Source: Talinum fruticosum (lineage: Eukaryota; Streptophyta; Magnoliopsida; Caryophyllales; Talinaceae). From it: a stretch of DNA of 64,000 nucleotides. The notes under the pieces were generated by a model that worked only from the letters and a program-made list of their open reading frames with translations, had not been told where the DNA came from and searched no databases. Every line of letters begins with the position of its first letter. Position 1 is the first letter of the stretch. Positions 1-11,442 of the stretch are shown in pieces. The position numbers were made by a program, and so were the translations under genes. The stretch covers positions 3,906,001-3,970,000 of the forward strand of contig JAITYX010000049.1 in assembly GCA_021018815.1 (NCBI GenBank). Direction: 5' to 3'.

Positions 1-1140
1 GGCAAGGCCAATCGATAAGCAACATAATTTATTTTCTAGACGATTTTATAAGGCCCAACGAAACAAGGACTCAACTTCCTATTTACATTGAATCTTCGAA
101 TCCCTTTACTTGGAGAAACCTTAAGAGAAACCTTATCACCTTCTTGAAATTCAAGAGGTTTCCTTCTACGATCCGCATATGATATCTCGCCTATCTCGAA
201 GCCACTTTCAAACTATGTTAAATAATTTTGATCTTTTCAACTATTTCCTGAATTATTTCTAGACCCAAAATCAAGCTTCATCTAGATCGTTCCAATAGAG
301 GGGAGTTCTACAATTCCTACTATACAATGTGTCAAAAGTATTCATTTTAATAGTTGGCTGATAACTATTATTATATGAAAACTTCCCTAAGGGAAGGTAT
401 TCCTCCCATTTCCCTTGAAAATCAAGTATACTAGCTCATAACATATCTTCAACCACCAGATTTTCCCTTTCCATTTGCCCACCAGTTTCATGATGATAAG
501 AACTACTTAAAAACAATTTTGTTCCAAACGCCTTTTGCAAGACTTTCTAAAATTGAGCCTGAAATCTTGAATACTATCCGAAATTATGTCCTTGGGTACC
601 CCATGAAGACGTACAATTTCTCTAACATACATTTGTGCTAACTTATAAGTTCCCTAAGAATGATGTATCGATACAAAATGAGTAGATTTTGTGAGCCTAT
701 CAACAATGACCCACATTTCATTTTTCCTTGATGATGTGAGGGGTCAACCATAATAAAATCCATGGAGATTGAATCCCATTTCCAAGTACGGATTTCTAAT
801 TGTTGCAATTCTCTAATATGGCGCCGGTGTTCCGCTTTAACTTTTTGGCAGTGTGAGACACTTGTCCATAAATTGGACTATATCCTTTTTCATGTTGTTC
901 TACCAGAATGTTTGCCTCAAGTCCCTATACATCTTCATGCCTCCAGGATGAACATAATACTTTGTATTGTGTGCCTCTGCTAATATTTTCTCCCTTAGTT
1001 CCATCGTTTGTCGTACACATACTTTGTTTTGAAATCTCATAATTCCTTAGTCATCCTCATGAAATCCTAAGGCCTTCCCTTTGTTCATATTTCCTTTGAT
1101 TCTTTCAATCTTATCATCCCCAGCTTGGGCCTCGTTTAAT
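1..1140 (-). pseudogene. Ty3/gypsy integrase, decayed (Tekay/Del-like)
   Basis: Minus-strand integrase remnant, cut by the left window edge. Near positions 50-186 the reverse strand is open and reads a typical integrase C-terminal block containing FQEGDKVSLKVSPSKGIRRF, then KLSP and VGPYKIV, the 'GDKV.LKVSP.KG..RF' signature of Ty3/gypsy integrases. Around 700-780 it reads WDSISMDFIM, the start of the catalytic core. At about 900-1010 it reads HPGGMKMYRDLR followed by NNMKKDI, the zinc-finger (H2C2) region. Stops and frameshifts separate the blocks, so no enzyme can be made. The order IN (left), RH, RT, PR, gag (right) fixes the element on the minus strand. Assignment to Tekay/Del rests on motif style; the chromodomain expected downstream would lie outside the window. 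Confidence 0.8.
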
Positions 1141-2480
1141 TTCCTCCAAAAGTGCAGGTTAGATAATCAACCCAAATAACACTCGTGTTTGAGTCTTGGG
1201 GAAACATAAGTTTGATTCCCATTCTTTGCAAATCCTTCACAATTTCGAAGCATATAATCTTTTAAAGCGTTCATGCCATGATGCTCTTTCGACTTAATGG
1301 GTCGTCTATGACATTAACCTTCCCTGGCTGATAAAGTATTTGCATTTCATAGTCCTTCATAAATTCTAACCATCTTCCTTGTCGCAGATTCAATCCCTTT
1401 TGGGTGAAAATATAATTGAGACTTTTATGGTCGGTGAAAAGTTTGCATACACTTCAACAAAGATAATGGTTCGAAATTTTCAATGCAAAAATTGCCGCAA
1501 CTAGTTCTAGATCATGAGTAGGGTAATTCTGCTCATATAACTTTAATTTCCTAGAAGTGTATACTCTGACCTTTCTATTTTGCATTAAGATGCACCCTAT
1601 TCCTTGTCTAGATGCGTCACTATAAATGGTAAACTCTCTACCTTCCTTAGGTCAAGCCAAAACCGATGCAGTGGTTGATTGTTTCTTAAGTGCCCGAAAT
1701 GCAACTTCACATTTATCATCCCATTCAAACTTTGTTGTTTTCCTCAAAAGGCTAGTGAAAGGCAAAGCTATCCATGAGAAATCCTGTAGGAATTGTTTAT
1801 AATATCCAGCCATCCACGTAAAACTTTGAACATGAATAACCTTCGTGGATTAACCTTCTTTAGAAATTACATGCCTCGTAAAAGTCATTTCAAACAACCA
1901 AAACTCGCACTTTGACAGACATAACATATAATTTATGAGTCCTCAAGGTTTACAGAGACAATCCTTAAATGCTCAACATGTTCTTCCTCTCGTCCAGGAT
2001 TATATTAACATATCATCAATAAAGACAACAACAAATTTGTGTAGATATGGCATAAATATTTTGTTCATTAGGTCTATAAAAGTCTGCTGGAGCATTTGTT
2101 AACCCAAAATGCATGATAGTAAATTCATAATGTCTCGTAATGAGTTATGAACGCCGTTTTGGAATATCTTCAAGCTTAATCCTCAATTGATGGTACCCCG
2201 ATTGAAGATTAATTTTTGAAAATACTCTCATTCCTTGCAATTGATCAAATAAGTCGTAATCCTAGGCATAGGATACTTATTCTCCACGGTGATCTTGTTC
2301 AACTCATTGTAAATCTAGACATAATCTTAAGGTCCCATCCTTTTTCTTCACAAACAAGACTCGGTGTGCCCCATGGGGATACATTTGCCTTATATAACTC
2401 TTATTCAACAAATCCTTAAGCTGAATTTTTTAACTCTTTTAATTCTGTCGGAGCCTTCCTATAAGGAGGCTTTGAGACAA
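1141..2480 (-). pseudogene. Ty3/gypsy reverse transcriptase-RNase H, decayed
   Basis: Continues the same minus-strand pol. RNase H blocks: [16 protein letters not shown] near 1570-1650 and FTDHKSLNYIFTQKGLNLRQ near 1376-1440, the standard Ty3 RNase H motifs. The reverse transcriptase catalytic box reads FVVVFIDDML, with FIDD at 2012-2023 (the usual Y/F-x-D-D), so both catalytic aspartates are still encoded. Near 2310-2370 the reverse strand reads FVKKKDGT, the usual start of the RT fingers domain. Many frameshifts lie between blocks. The domain order RT-RH-IN distinguishes this Ty3/gypsy element from the copia elements elsewhere in the window. Confidence 0.82.
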
Positions 2481-3090
2481 GTTGCACTCCTGGTTTATGT
2501 CTATCTCAAACTCGATTTCCCTTTTAGGGGGTAACCGAAGAATTTCAACAGGAAAAACATCGAGAATTTCTTTAACTACGAGGATATCCTCAATTTTTAT
2601 TTCTTTTTCTCTCGCTACTAGAAAGCCTATATAAACTTTATTCCCTTGCTTAACAAGTCATCTAATGACCTTAATGATACTACAGACAATCCCCACTGGA
2701 TTTGAACCTTGGAACCAGACTTTTCTTCTTTTTGTACTCTTGAGAGATACATTCTGCGCTTAACACTCTATTTTTGCCTCATAGTTGGATAAACAATCTA
2801 TTCCCAAAATTATATCAAACTCCGATAGATCAACTATATCAAGTCACCTTATAAATTTTCTTGACTCAAAGTAATAGGATAATTTTTGTACATAATGTCA
2901 CACCTTATTGTTTGACCAGTGGGAAAATTCACACATAGCTCGTGGGACACTTATTCGATTTTTAACCTATTTGAGATGCAATTTTTGATGAAATAAAAGA
3001 GTGCATAGATCCTGAATCAAATAAGACAATAATTGGTACTGAATTTAAAATGAGCATACCAGCTTACAACCGTCCTTGAGTCGGTGGCTT
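2481..3090 (-). pseudogene. Ty3/gypsy aspartic protease, decayed
   Basis: Minus-strand retropepsin remnant between gag and RT. The active site reads VPIIVLFDSGSMHSFIS, with the catalytic DSG triplet at 3010-3018. Farther along the strand, near 2770-2830, it reads DIILGIDCLSNYEAKIEC, equivalent to the 'ILGMDWL..Y.A.IDC' block that follows the protease in plant Ty3 elements. A stop directly follows that block. The segment 2481-2760 is the degraded protease-RT linker. Confidence 0.78.
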
Positions 3091-3159
3091 GTTTTCTCGC
3101 TCATTACATAAGCTCGTCACTTGTTTATTTCCTGAAAATGTTGTTTATGCCTTTGTATT

Positions 3160-4110
3160 CTTTTGAGGTTGACCCAAAACTTTTCTTGTTTGCGAAGGTC
3201 TGATTTGGCAATTTGAAATTAGATGGCTTTGATCAGCACACCAGTAGCAACGATTAGTCCCAACCCAACAATTTGTTCGACCACATTTTGAACATTGCTT
3301 CTTGGTCGGGGTTGAAATTTAGGGTTTAGTTCCCATACTAGCTTGTTCGTTGCTTGGTGTTCCCTCTAAAGATTTTGTTTTCTCATTTTTTCTTTTCTTG
3401 AAGGTGTTTGGGCTTAACATTTGCAACTTCTTATTTACTCATTCCACTTCGTTTGCATGTTTATACAATTCTTGACTCGTATGTATAGGTTGCCCTACTA
3501 GTTGATGCCTAATATAGGGAACTAAGCCCTCTTCAAATCTTATCATCTACATACGATCGGTGGCTACATACCTTAAGACAAACCTGGATAGTTCCACAAA
3601 CTTGCTTGCATACTCTATCACCAACGTATTCTCTTCCTTTAATTCCAAGAATTCCATTTGCTTTTGTTTTTGTAAGGGAACTGGGTAAAATTTTGCTCTT
3701 ATTTGCTCCAAAACTTGTCCCGCATGCCCATGGGACGTTAAAAATTAGACCTTATAGTTCCTCACCGGATCAGCTTGTCCAAGTAAGGTAAAAAGCTCTA
3801 AAGTTTACACGCTTATTGTTTGGTACCTCAACCACATTGAATGTCTTTTCCATCTACTTAATCCATTATTCTAATCATCGGGGTCCATTCTCCCATCATA
3901 AGTTTTTATATTTTGTTAGCAACCCGTTCGAAAAATTTACTCTTCTTTTTTGAATTGTTGGAATCAGATTATTTAAGTTTCTTCGTTACAACGACTATAT
4001 TGTTCGAACAACTCATGGTTTATATCTTTAAGTACTCCTTTTTGTTAGTTCTCATTTTTGGCATATTACACTTTATTTCGGATAAGGGTTTGGAGGGTTG
4101 TGGTTAATTG
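3160..4110 (-). pseudogene. Ty3/gypsy gag with zinc knuckle, decayed
   Basis: Minus-strand capsid/nucleocapsid remnant. The zinc knuckle reads CYWCADQSHLISNC (C-x2-C-x4-H-x4-C) near 3205-3260, just after a second Cys-rich stretch KCGRTNCWVG. Farther upstream on the strand (about 3550-3720) it reads KQMEFLELKEENTLVIEYAS and FVELSRF, the retrotransposon-gag family pattern in Ty3 elements. The N-terminal start cannot be fixed and is placed near 4110 from gag size and the PBS position. Forward-strand reading frames here are shadows. Confidence 0.72.
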
Positions 4111-4792
4111 ATTGAGCATGCATAGATTCCAAGTTGTGTTCTTGTAGTTCATCTCCTGGAACATTCTCATTCTAGTTCGACATTCTGTTTAATAGGAAAG
4201 TAAACAAAATAATTAGCTTTAGTTTTCCTATCAACCTACGAGTACTACAGGATAAAAATTATTTGATACTTAACGTTGGGTGGGCAAGTGACACATGATG
4301 ATATTTATAATATGTTTATCACTTATTAGAGAACATATTCTTCATTAATCTACTAGGGTCTTTACGACCCTGGTAAGGGAAAATAGATGGATAAAGGGGT
4401 TAGGTTAGTTTGTGCTCTAACCTTTAGCCCTTGATCTTTTTAGACTCCCGCTAAACTTTCTCAACATGAAATCATAATTGCTCTTGTTACTAGTCTCATG
4501 TCCTAAACTGTTTCAATTCCCTAATTTCCTTCAATGCTTTCATCTTAACTTACTTGAATGACTTGCGCAGATTCCCAAATATTAATCACGCTTATCGGAC
4601 CACTAGTATCACACAAGATATTACCCTCTTAATTCTCTCGAACGTCATAACATTTTTCTTTAAGACTATTAGGCCACAAATCTCTCTTTTAACATCTAGA
4701 CTTTGAAACCTCAACCTCTTTATAAACCTAGAGAAATTATCCTCATAATTTATTAACCTAAAGTAATTTATCCCTACAATTTCTCAACCGAG
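4111..4792 (-). other. 5' leader between LTR/PBS and gag, no gene seen
   Basis: AT-rich stretch between the primer-binding site and the gag remnant of the left Ty3 element. I see no conserved protein motif on either strand; it is the length and position expected for the untranslated leader. Confidence 0.5.
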
Positions 4793-4804
4793 GCTATGAT
4801 ACCA
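4793..4804 (-). other. Primer-binding site (Met-tRNA type)
   Basis: The reverse strand reads TGGTATCATAGC, one mismatch from TGGTATCAGAGC, the complement of the initiator Met-tRNA 3' end used by many plant LTR elements. It lies between the gag leader (left) and the LTR (right), confirming minus orientation. Confidence 0.8.
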
Positions 4805-4805
4805 C

Positions 4806-6765
4806 TTCTATAACGCTTCCGACTATAATCACAAATATGACTATAATTCATAACCAAACTAAATTTTAGAAATATATGACAGTGGAAGCTAAAATTAAGT
4901 TCGGGCATTATCGCCATCCCATACGAGAGAGACAATGCTAATATTTGTACATATTCCACATGTCGTTCTATGTGTTACATATATTTATACAAGCATATTA
5001 AAGGTTACTACGTTATATACTAGAAACTTAGATAGTTTAAAAGTCCAAATGATTCTTAAACACATAACCCAAAAAACAATGTGCACCAGAATTCCTCAAG
5101 CATCACTTCCCATTACCAATCCTTTGAGTATATTTTTCCTTAGTTTCTTTCCCCTCATGCGATTCTTGTTTAAATTTTTGCTTCTCTTTCCCTAAAACAG
5201 TTTCAAACACAAGACAAAAAGTGAGCGCTTGGCTCAAGTACATTACCCTTGTATTATAAAACAATTTTCGAGAGTTAGTGAGCGCACATGCGATTTTAAA
5301 TTCGTTTAAAATTGAACTTTTAAGCAAGATGCTCAATCTCGCTTTCTGTAAACTTATAATTTTTTTGACTTCGTAAACATTTCAATTTCCGGTCAGGATT
5401 AGGACCCTAATATGTATGCATTTGCAGCCATAGTTTCGATGAAACAATTCGATTAAGAATTAATTGGGTCCTAATAGATTCGTAGGCCGAATTAAAACAA
5501 ACACATTAACGTTTTACATAACAACCAAAAGTTTAACTATTTTGAAAGGTACAAGAAGTAACGTACCTTGGTCGATCGTTTTCTTTTAATATTGATTTTG
5601 TTTGTTTCCCGAGTAATGTTATTCCTGTTGATTTTCTGTTTTCAAACAGAAATTCAATCTTTGTATCAATAAATTTTTTAGCCTTTCTTGTATCTAGTTT
5701 TGATAAGTTTTTACATTCGTTTCTTTAACGCCTCATGTATTATCTAATTAAGCTACAATGTCTAGTGAACTATTCTATTTACTTTACACTTTAATCAATT
5801 TAATTGCCTAGCCCATTAATTGGTTTAATGCTCCAATTTCCCCTTACATAAATTCTCGCCAAAATTGTTACACTTTTAATTTCTTTTTCTTATCTCCTCA
5901 TCTCCTAGCCATTTACCCAATTATCCTCTTCCTAATTACAGATTCAACGCCACAAAAATCCCTACCAATTCCAATTAAACTTTCAAATGTATTTTCATCC
6001 TTTTTTTTCCAAGGATCAACATAACCTAATTTTAATTAATTCACCTCCCTAGCACACATACATAACTTACTCAACCTTCACATAACAAGATGATTCATTC
6101 ATGCTCAATAGAAATCAAAGAAGTATACTCAAAATCATAAGTAAACCAAAATTAATATCCAAGTACCATATGAACCTATACTCAACCCTAATTCCACATA
6201 GAACTATATTTCAATTGCTTCCCATGTTCTTCCAATTCCACCACAAACTAATTCAAAACTCACATTTACTTGTCTAATTCTTCAGTTACAAATTTGTTTA
6301 GACATGGAGAATTACATAGATACTTCAAACGGGCTAGAGGTGAAAATGGGTGGTGGAAGGTCCGGTGGTGGAGCTGGGGTGCTAGACAGATGACGTCAGG
6401 CATCGGATGGCGGCCAGGCAGTGGTGCCAGCCTGGCTAGGGGGCAGTAGTAGCAGGAGTTGTCCTACCCCCGCTTGACACGAAAGAGAGAGAAGAGGAGG
6501 AAGAAAAGTTGCTGGCGGTAACGGGGGTGGTGGCAGAGGCGTTGGCGGTCGGCTTGTTGGGAGTGGCAATCGGTGGCAGTGAGGAAAGTGAAGAAGGAGA
6601 GGCGAGGGAGATGGAAGATGAATTGTGTTGGTTTGCTTTACAATTTGCCCCCTTTACTCGATTTATTATGCCCGAGATTTCTAGCAACCTTTTTTTCTTT
6701 TTTTTTTGTCTTGTAAATTACAATATCTTCTTTATCTTCTTACTATTGATTTTACCACATGGTTA
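4806..6765 (-). repeat. 5' LTR of the left Ty3 element (outer end unresolved)
   Basis: Sequence right of the PBS. The inner part is AT-rich. On the reverse strand 6340-6640 is a C-rich, pyrimidine-rich stretch of the kind often found in U5/R of plant Tekay-like LTRs; the reading frames there (around 6436-6766) look like composition artefacts. The outer end is placed at about 6765, where character changes towards the next element. An alternative LTR edge is the TGTAACAATTTTGGCG on the reverse strand ending at 5872. The second LTR is outside the window, so neither edge could be checked by pairing. Confidence 0.5.
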
Positions 6766-6769
6766 AGTA

Positions 6770-7738
6770 TGTAACCACACATTTTATTTGTTGTTTTTTT
6801 TAAAAATTTAATATATATATAACATTTTATTTTTGCTTGTTATTATTTTAAATTAATCGAGTTCGGAGCAAAATTTTGCATTATTCGAACATGTATACAT
6901 TTTGTCATACAAATGTAAAGTTTTACAAATTACCCATTATCATTCATTATTATCAAATTTGTTCGTATTTTTTTATTTCGATTTTGTATTTTTGTGCGAC
7001 TTAGTACTCTTAAACAATATTAAAACGATAAAATACAAATTTAAAGTAATTAAATACGAACAGGAGCACAAGAAATGATGAAGTGAGGGCTATTTTAGTG
7101 AGTTTAGAAAGGGGCTACTCAAGTGAGTAAGTGAGAAATAAAGAGAATAGAGTGTGGGGGAGAGTGAGGGAGAGAAAATTTCGACACAAGGGGGTTTTCC
7201 TGCTGAAACTAGTATAGGAAAATTTGGGGGAGGGGGAAGCCCCTATTTATAGAAAAACTAAGGTCAAAATGAACCCTAAAAATTGCTACAGCTGTTGAGT
7301 TTGGCTTGAACGGGCCTAGACAATACAAAAACGAAGATATTCGCCCGGCCAAAACAATGTCGTCTATAGAGTCTTGAAAATCGGCGTCGGTTTGAAACGA
7401 TGTCCAAATAATGTTCAACGTGCGTGTCGTGTTTGGCTATTAAACAAGAGTTAAACACTATGTTTACACATGCTTGGGGTAACTAGCTTCGGTTCGGATC
7501 TTGGTTGGGATTCCGAACCTAGGTTGGTTCGGCCGAAAGAAAAGGTCGTTGGCCAGCTCAAGCAAATAATGGGCTGATTTTGTGGTGCCAATTTGGGCTT
7601 TTATGGTTTATCGGCTTCGTCATGTCGATTTCGGTCCGATCATGGCTCGAGCTCGCAAATGTTACTAAGATTTCATCACCGGGCTAACAAAAATAAATAC
7701 TCAAACAAAAAGATAAGGACACCTTTTTAGTATCTCTA
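6770..7738 (-). repeat. Tat-type 3' LTR, minus strand
   Basis: The reverse strand from 7738 starts TAGAGATACTAAAAAGG after a PPT and includes GTTAGCCCGGTGATGAAATC, matching the plus-strand LTR at 49444 (GTTAGCCTGATGATGAAATC). A TATA box (TATAAATAG on the reverse strand) is at 7243-7251, about 490 bases into the LTR; the related LTR at 45390 has its TATA about 685 bases in. Left of it is a CT-rich then AT-rich segment. The left edge is approximate. Confidence 0.6.
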
Positions 7739-7756
7739 GTTAGCCCCCACTTTGAC
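7739..7756 (-). other. Polypurine tract of Tat-type element
   Basis: The reverse strand reads GTCAAAGTGGGGGCTAAC, nearly identical to the tract at 49426-49443 (GTCAAAGTGGGGGCCAAC). Upstream sequence also matches (CCTTTAGTGTCTA before both), so the two are homologous 3' ends. Confidence 0.8.
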
Positions 7757-8377
7757 CGAGTCTAAAAGATCAAGGGTAAAATTAGACACTAAAGGATACT
7801 TATCTCATTTTTCGATGTCACTTCGGATGCCGTATGATTTAGGAGATCTAGAATTAGTCGCTTCTTAACCCGAACTTCGATAAATTGGGACCTAGACGTT
7901 ATGACAACATGCGTTCTAAAATCGGCTAGAAAAATACTAAGGTTAGCTTGATCACAATCCCGAAGCTCGGTAATTTATTGAAGCTTGATCGTTTGTTTTT
8001 CCGAAGCTAGGCTAAATAATTCTTCCGTATTAATATTCCGTTAGTAGATAAACAAATGCATGAAAATTCGACATTTTACCTAAATGATTCGATCAAAGGA
8101 GACCGAAAAAGTAAATTGAAAAAAAGTTGAAATAATGGGGCCCATAAGTCTACTTGCTTACACGACCTGGTGTAGTCTGTCGGCCATGTCTCTTGGGAAC
8201 CGATGCTGGTTGTAAGGCATGCTTGTTGCCACCTGACGCACGCGGTTGGACCAGGTCGGTCATGGGGAACCGCCATCGGCTGTCTTTTGGCGGTTCTTGG
8301 TCGGGGAGTGTTGCTTCGGCCAATGAGAAAATTGCTTGATCTTTTGCTTTATTTTTTACAAGCGAGCCTAAAATGCC
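7757..8377. other. Tat 3' internal region / upstream of antisense gene
   Basis: The first 50 bases match the 3' internal end of the Tat-type element at 49380-49425. From about 8060 to the TATA box at 8378 no similarity to other parts of the window was noticed; it would be the promoter region of the plus-strand gene-like sequence. The small ORFs here (8076-8419, both strands) show no recognisable motif. Confidence 0.4.
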
Positions 8378-8386
8378 TATAAAAGG
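8378..8386 (+). promoter_or_regulatory. TATA box of the antisense gene
   Basis: TATAAAAGG on the plus strand, followed by a pyrimidine-rich leader (8400-8460) and the first PMD-like coding segment. Well-formed plant core promoter, oriented opposite to the Tat element. Confidence 0.5.
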
Positions 8387-8539
8387 AGAGGCTTGAAAGC
8401 TCATTATGCACATCTTCAAAACTCATCTTCTTGCTTCCTCTTCCTTGCTTGTTGTTTTCTTAAAAGACGTCATCATCCCAAGAGGAGGACAACGGTTGAG
8501 GGCTTGACACAAGATTTGTTCTTGGAAAGAGATTGGTAC

Positions 8540-9773
8540 CCTCATCATGAATGAAATCCGAGCGACCTCTAGAAGGCCACGTCTCTTCATTAGCGATCTC
8601 ATCTGCGGTAATTGTCCCAACATGAATTTCTTCTATTTTGTGCTAGTGTGGCACTTAATTAAGATGCTTCAAATCCTTGTTCATTATAAAGGGACACTAT
8701 TAGAAGTAGTGGAGCTACCGAAAAGCTCTTCGACAATGGGATATTATTCGGGCTATATGTGAGCGATTATGGGATAACACTTACACTTTCATCTCCCATT
8801 TTGGGAAATGTCCACTGCTCCTCTAGATTTCGTTGTCCTTACGGGGTTTGAATTTTTCGGGTGAACCTATAGTATACAACCAAAAGTCGTACAAAAATCG
8901 AATTATCTTTGTGACCCCTTTGGTCCGATTGCTCTCCGATTTCTTGAGGCTGATTATTTTAAGTATTCCATTCTTCTTTCTACTTTCACCAACGCCTAGT
9001 TGTGGGCTCAACACGACCCGAGCAACAATCTCGTATCGTGATTGCCCTTATGTTGTGTATTTCTATCTTTTCCAACCAAGGGTCTAAAGTCCATGTTTAT
9101 TATCCGGCTAATTTGATAGACTTAGACCGGATAAAGGAACTCAATGGGGTATGCTGTGTATACTTGTTTGATAAGGGGCCAATGTGCTTGGAGCTTATGA
9201 TACTACTCCTAAAAAAGATTCGAGATAGTTTCATGCCACTTGTTCGGCTTATGGATGATCATTGATGTTTGCTCTATTCCTCTTAGACTTTGACCTTTAT
9301 TTTGTATGGATCAAAAATTTACTTGTGTGTAAATTGGTAGCTATGGGTGTATGAATAATTTCCCTAATTTTCACCCCGCTCGACAATTCGCCCTCATATT
9401 CGGCGGCGGTCATGTGGGGAAGGTCTACCTGGCATAACCAACAAGTAGTAGGGCTTGCATATTTACATCCTCTCCTCAAAAGTCTGCATGATATGCTTCT
9501 TCTAAATTTTGGATTTTAGACTAGTATGGTTCAAAACTTGGTTATTCTCCAACTTTTGAATTCCGCCCTAGCTCATGGTCTAGTGTGGACCGTAGTCCGG
9601 GTCGTGGTGAAGTTGGTGCCAATTCTAGACCGTTCCTTGTTGCTTTTGCTCAGCCACCTAAGCTTGTTATCCTTGCCTTAATACTTTGTGGGCTAAATTC
9701 TCATGCCTTGGGGCATGCCAATTTCCACCCTTCATGCCGAAATCAAATTCCTTTGCGATTCCGAGTTGCAAAA
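8540..9773 (+). pseudogene. Plant-mobile-domain-like gene, segment 1
   Basis: Broken plus-strand coding sequence. At 8749-8825 the frame reads RAICERLWDNTYTFISHFGK, then after a stop and frameshift LDFVVLTGFEF and GEPIVYN. Together these follow the pattern 'W...THTF.F..GE.T.tLeDv..LtGl...GePV' of the plant mobile domain (PMD), a domain in plant nuclear proteins and MULE/LTR-associated ORFs. The possible start at 8547 (MNEIRATSRRPRLFI) is uncertain. From 9190 to 9773 I recognise no motif, but that stretch is duplicated at 19198-19786. Copia A interrupts the sequence at 9773, which resumes at 21401. The family call is by pattern, not by search. Confidence 0.5.
9769..9773 (+). repeat. Target-site duplication CAAAA (left of A)
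   Basis: CAAAA directly before the LTR start TGAAG. The same five bases precede the LTR copy at 19787 and follow it at 21396. Confidence 0.75.
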
Positions 9774-11379
9774 TGAAGACTTAGACACTACTCCGCACTT
9801 TTCTAAGTTCTAACAAGGGAATCGGGTATAAGAATTTCTCACTTATAGAGTTTTGATTCCAAGGCATTCTCTGTACCTTAGAAACTTTTCTGAGTGATAT
9901 AGTATTTTTCTCTAAGTGATATAACATTAACTTCATGTATTTCTTGCTTGTCTCTAATCGACCCGGAAAACGAGATATGCACTCACGTTGTCTCACTCGG
10001 TTCCGAGTCCCTCATCACTTAGATTTATCGCATTTTGAAGTGACTAGTATTTCGCTTAACCGCACTCGAGTCCGACCTCGTGTTATAAGTCCTATTCTAT
10101 TGTAGTCGGCGCTTCTAGTTTGAACCATGCTTAGTCTAGATCAAGTTTCTTTCACTCGATATTCGTTGTATAACTTGATTCTCGCTTAGACTAACTCGGA
10201 TGGAATTTTGAGTTTCATGGATATTAGACTCGGAAAATTCCATTCCTTTTCCGACTTGGATAATTAGTGAGTCAATTATCTTAATTATATTATTATCTGT
10301 GTTTAATCTTGGACCAAAGTATTTTATACTTTGAGAACCAATTCGATTTACTTTTGTAGGTTATTCAAACGAGGATACACTTTTTGAAATACAAAAGTAA
10401 CCTAGCTGAAAATGTCAAATCACCAGCAGACATGGCTTTTCCCTTTCTCGACCTAGCCCTAGAAAATTGTGTCGAGTGCATCTGTTTCCAAATCTGAAAA
10501 GCGAAACGCCAAGCTTAACGGTGGTTTCCAACTTATCTTTTAAGATACCGCCGGTGGTTTTGGGACTTCCAAAGAAGTTAAGAACCGTTGTCCAACGTTC
10601 ATATTTCAACGGATACTTTTTGAGTGACTCGGAAAGTCGTTAACAACGGTCACAAAGGACTTCCGAGTCGGAAGATGGAGATAACGGCTACTCGCTCGAT
10701 CATCTATAAAAGGAAGCCAACTCACAAGACTTGAAGATTGCCAAACCTGTTGTTAATACATATACTTGAGCAAAGTCATTATATTCATTCTCAATCTTCT
10801 ACTTACAACTCCCACTCTGTAATTCATTACTTTTACGAGTTGTAAGGTCTTATACTTAGTTACAAACACTTTCTTCTTACTTTCTAAGTAAGGTCCCTTG
10901 GCTGAGCTGTAAGGGTTAACTCAGCTCGGTTGTCCCTAGTCTGTAAGGGTGATCTCGGCTAGGAAGTACTAGATCGAGATAAGGGAACTTCGAGTCTAGG
11001 AAAAATTTGTGAAGAGTTGTCTAAGGGATCAACTCGAGGTTCGATCGATCTACGATATTTTGTGGACTCAAAATAGTGGATTTGACTTCGTGCTTGGATT
11101 AGCACGGTCCGTGGTTTTCTGCCCGAGGAGGGTTTCCATGTAATCTCCGTGTCTTTACTTTACGAGTACATTCTAGACTCGGACATTTTCTCGAGCTGCA
11201 GCTTGAATCGCTTCCTTACTTTTTACTGAGATTACGAGTTCATACTTTTCGACTTTGTTTTAGACTCGGAATCGCTTACGTTTCTACTTTGGCAAAAAGA
11301 GCTCAATCTTCACGAAAATCCTCCATCACCCTATTCACCCCCTTTAGGGTGAATGAGACTCTCCCAGAGCAAACCTTCA
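9774..11379 (+). repeat. 5' LTR of copia A (1606 bp)
   Basis: Begins TGAAGACT and ends ACCTTCA, with short inverted termini TGAAG/CTTCA, and is followed after two bases by the PBS. It matches LTR 19787-21395 along its whole length and, inverted, the LTRs at 23575, 37089, 42866, 52710 and 62055. Differences between copies are often C to T or G to A within CTCGGA/CCGAG motifs. Confidence 0.92.
10517..10713 (+). promoter_or_regulatory. LTR promoter: AACGG cluster and TATA box
   Basis: TATAAAAGG at 10705-10713. In the 190 bases before it are five AACGG/CCGTT cores: 10517-10521, 10585-10589 (reverse), 10608-10612, 10645-10649 and 10683-10687. AACGG is the core of the plant MYB-bound MSA element. 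The homologous LTR2 has its TATA at 20724-20732. That MYB proteins bind here is inference. Confidence 0.55.
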
Positions 11380-11381
11380 AT

Positions 11382-11393
11382 TGGTATCCGAGC
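11382..11393 (+). other. Primer-binding site of copia A
   Basis: TGGTATCCGAGC two bases after the LTR end; close to the initiator Met-tRNA complement TGGTATCAGAGC. Confidence 0.85.
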
Positions 11394-11442
11394 CGAGCCT
11401 TTCGGAAAGGATCTAACCATCTAAAGGTTTAAAGATCAATAG

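Noticed and set aside
4774..5336. Three ORFs on both strands beside the Ty3 PBS
   Set aside because: They lie inside the LTR, overlap in opposite directions and have no recognisable motif.
5861..5872. Possible LTR end (TGTAACAATTTTGG on the reverse strand)
   Set aside because: Kept only as an alternative edge: LTR-like character continues to about 6765 and no partner LTR is available to decide.
6436..6766. Overlapping ORFs on both strands rich in Ala/Ser/Thr or Glu/Gly
   Set aside because: Low-complexity, pyrimidine-rich stretch typical of an LTR; open in several frames by composition and no motif seen.
9585..9776. 63-codon ORF conserved at 9585 and 19598
   Set aside because: Its conservation comes from the recent duplication of the flank; the two copies are not independent evidence of coding.
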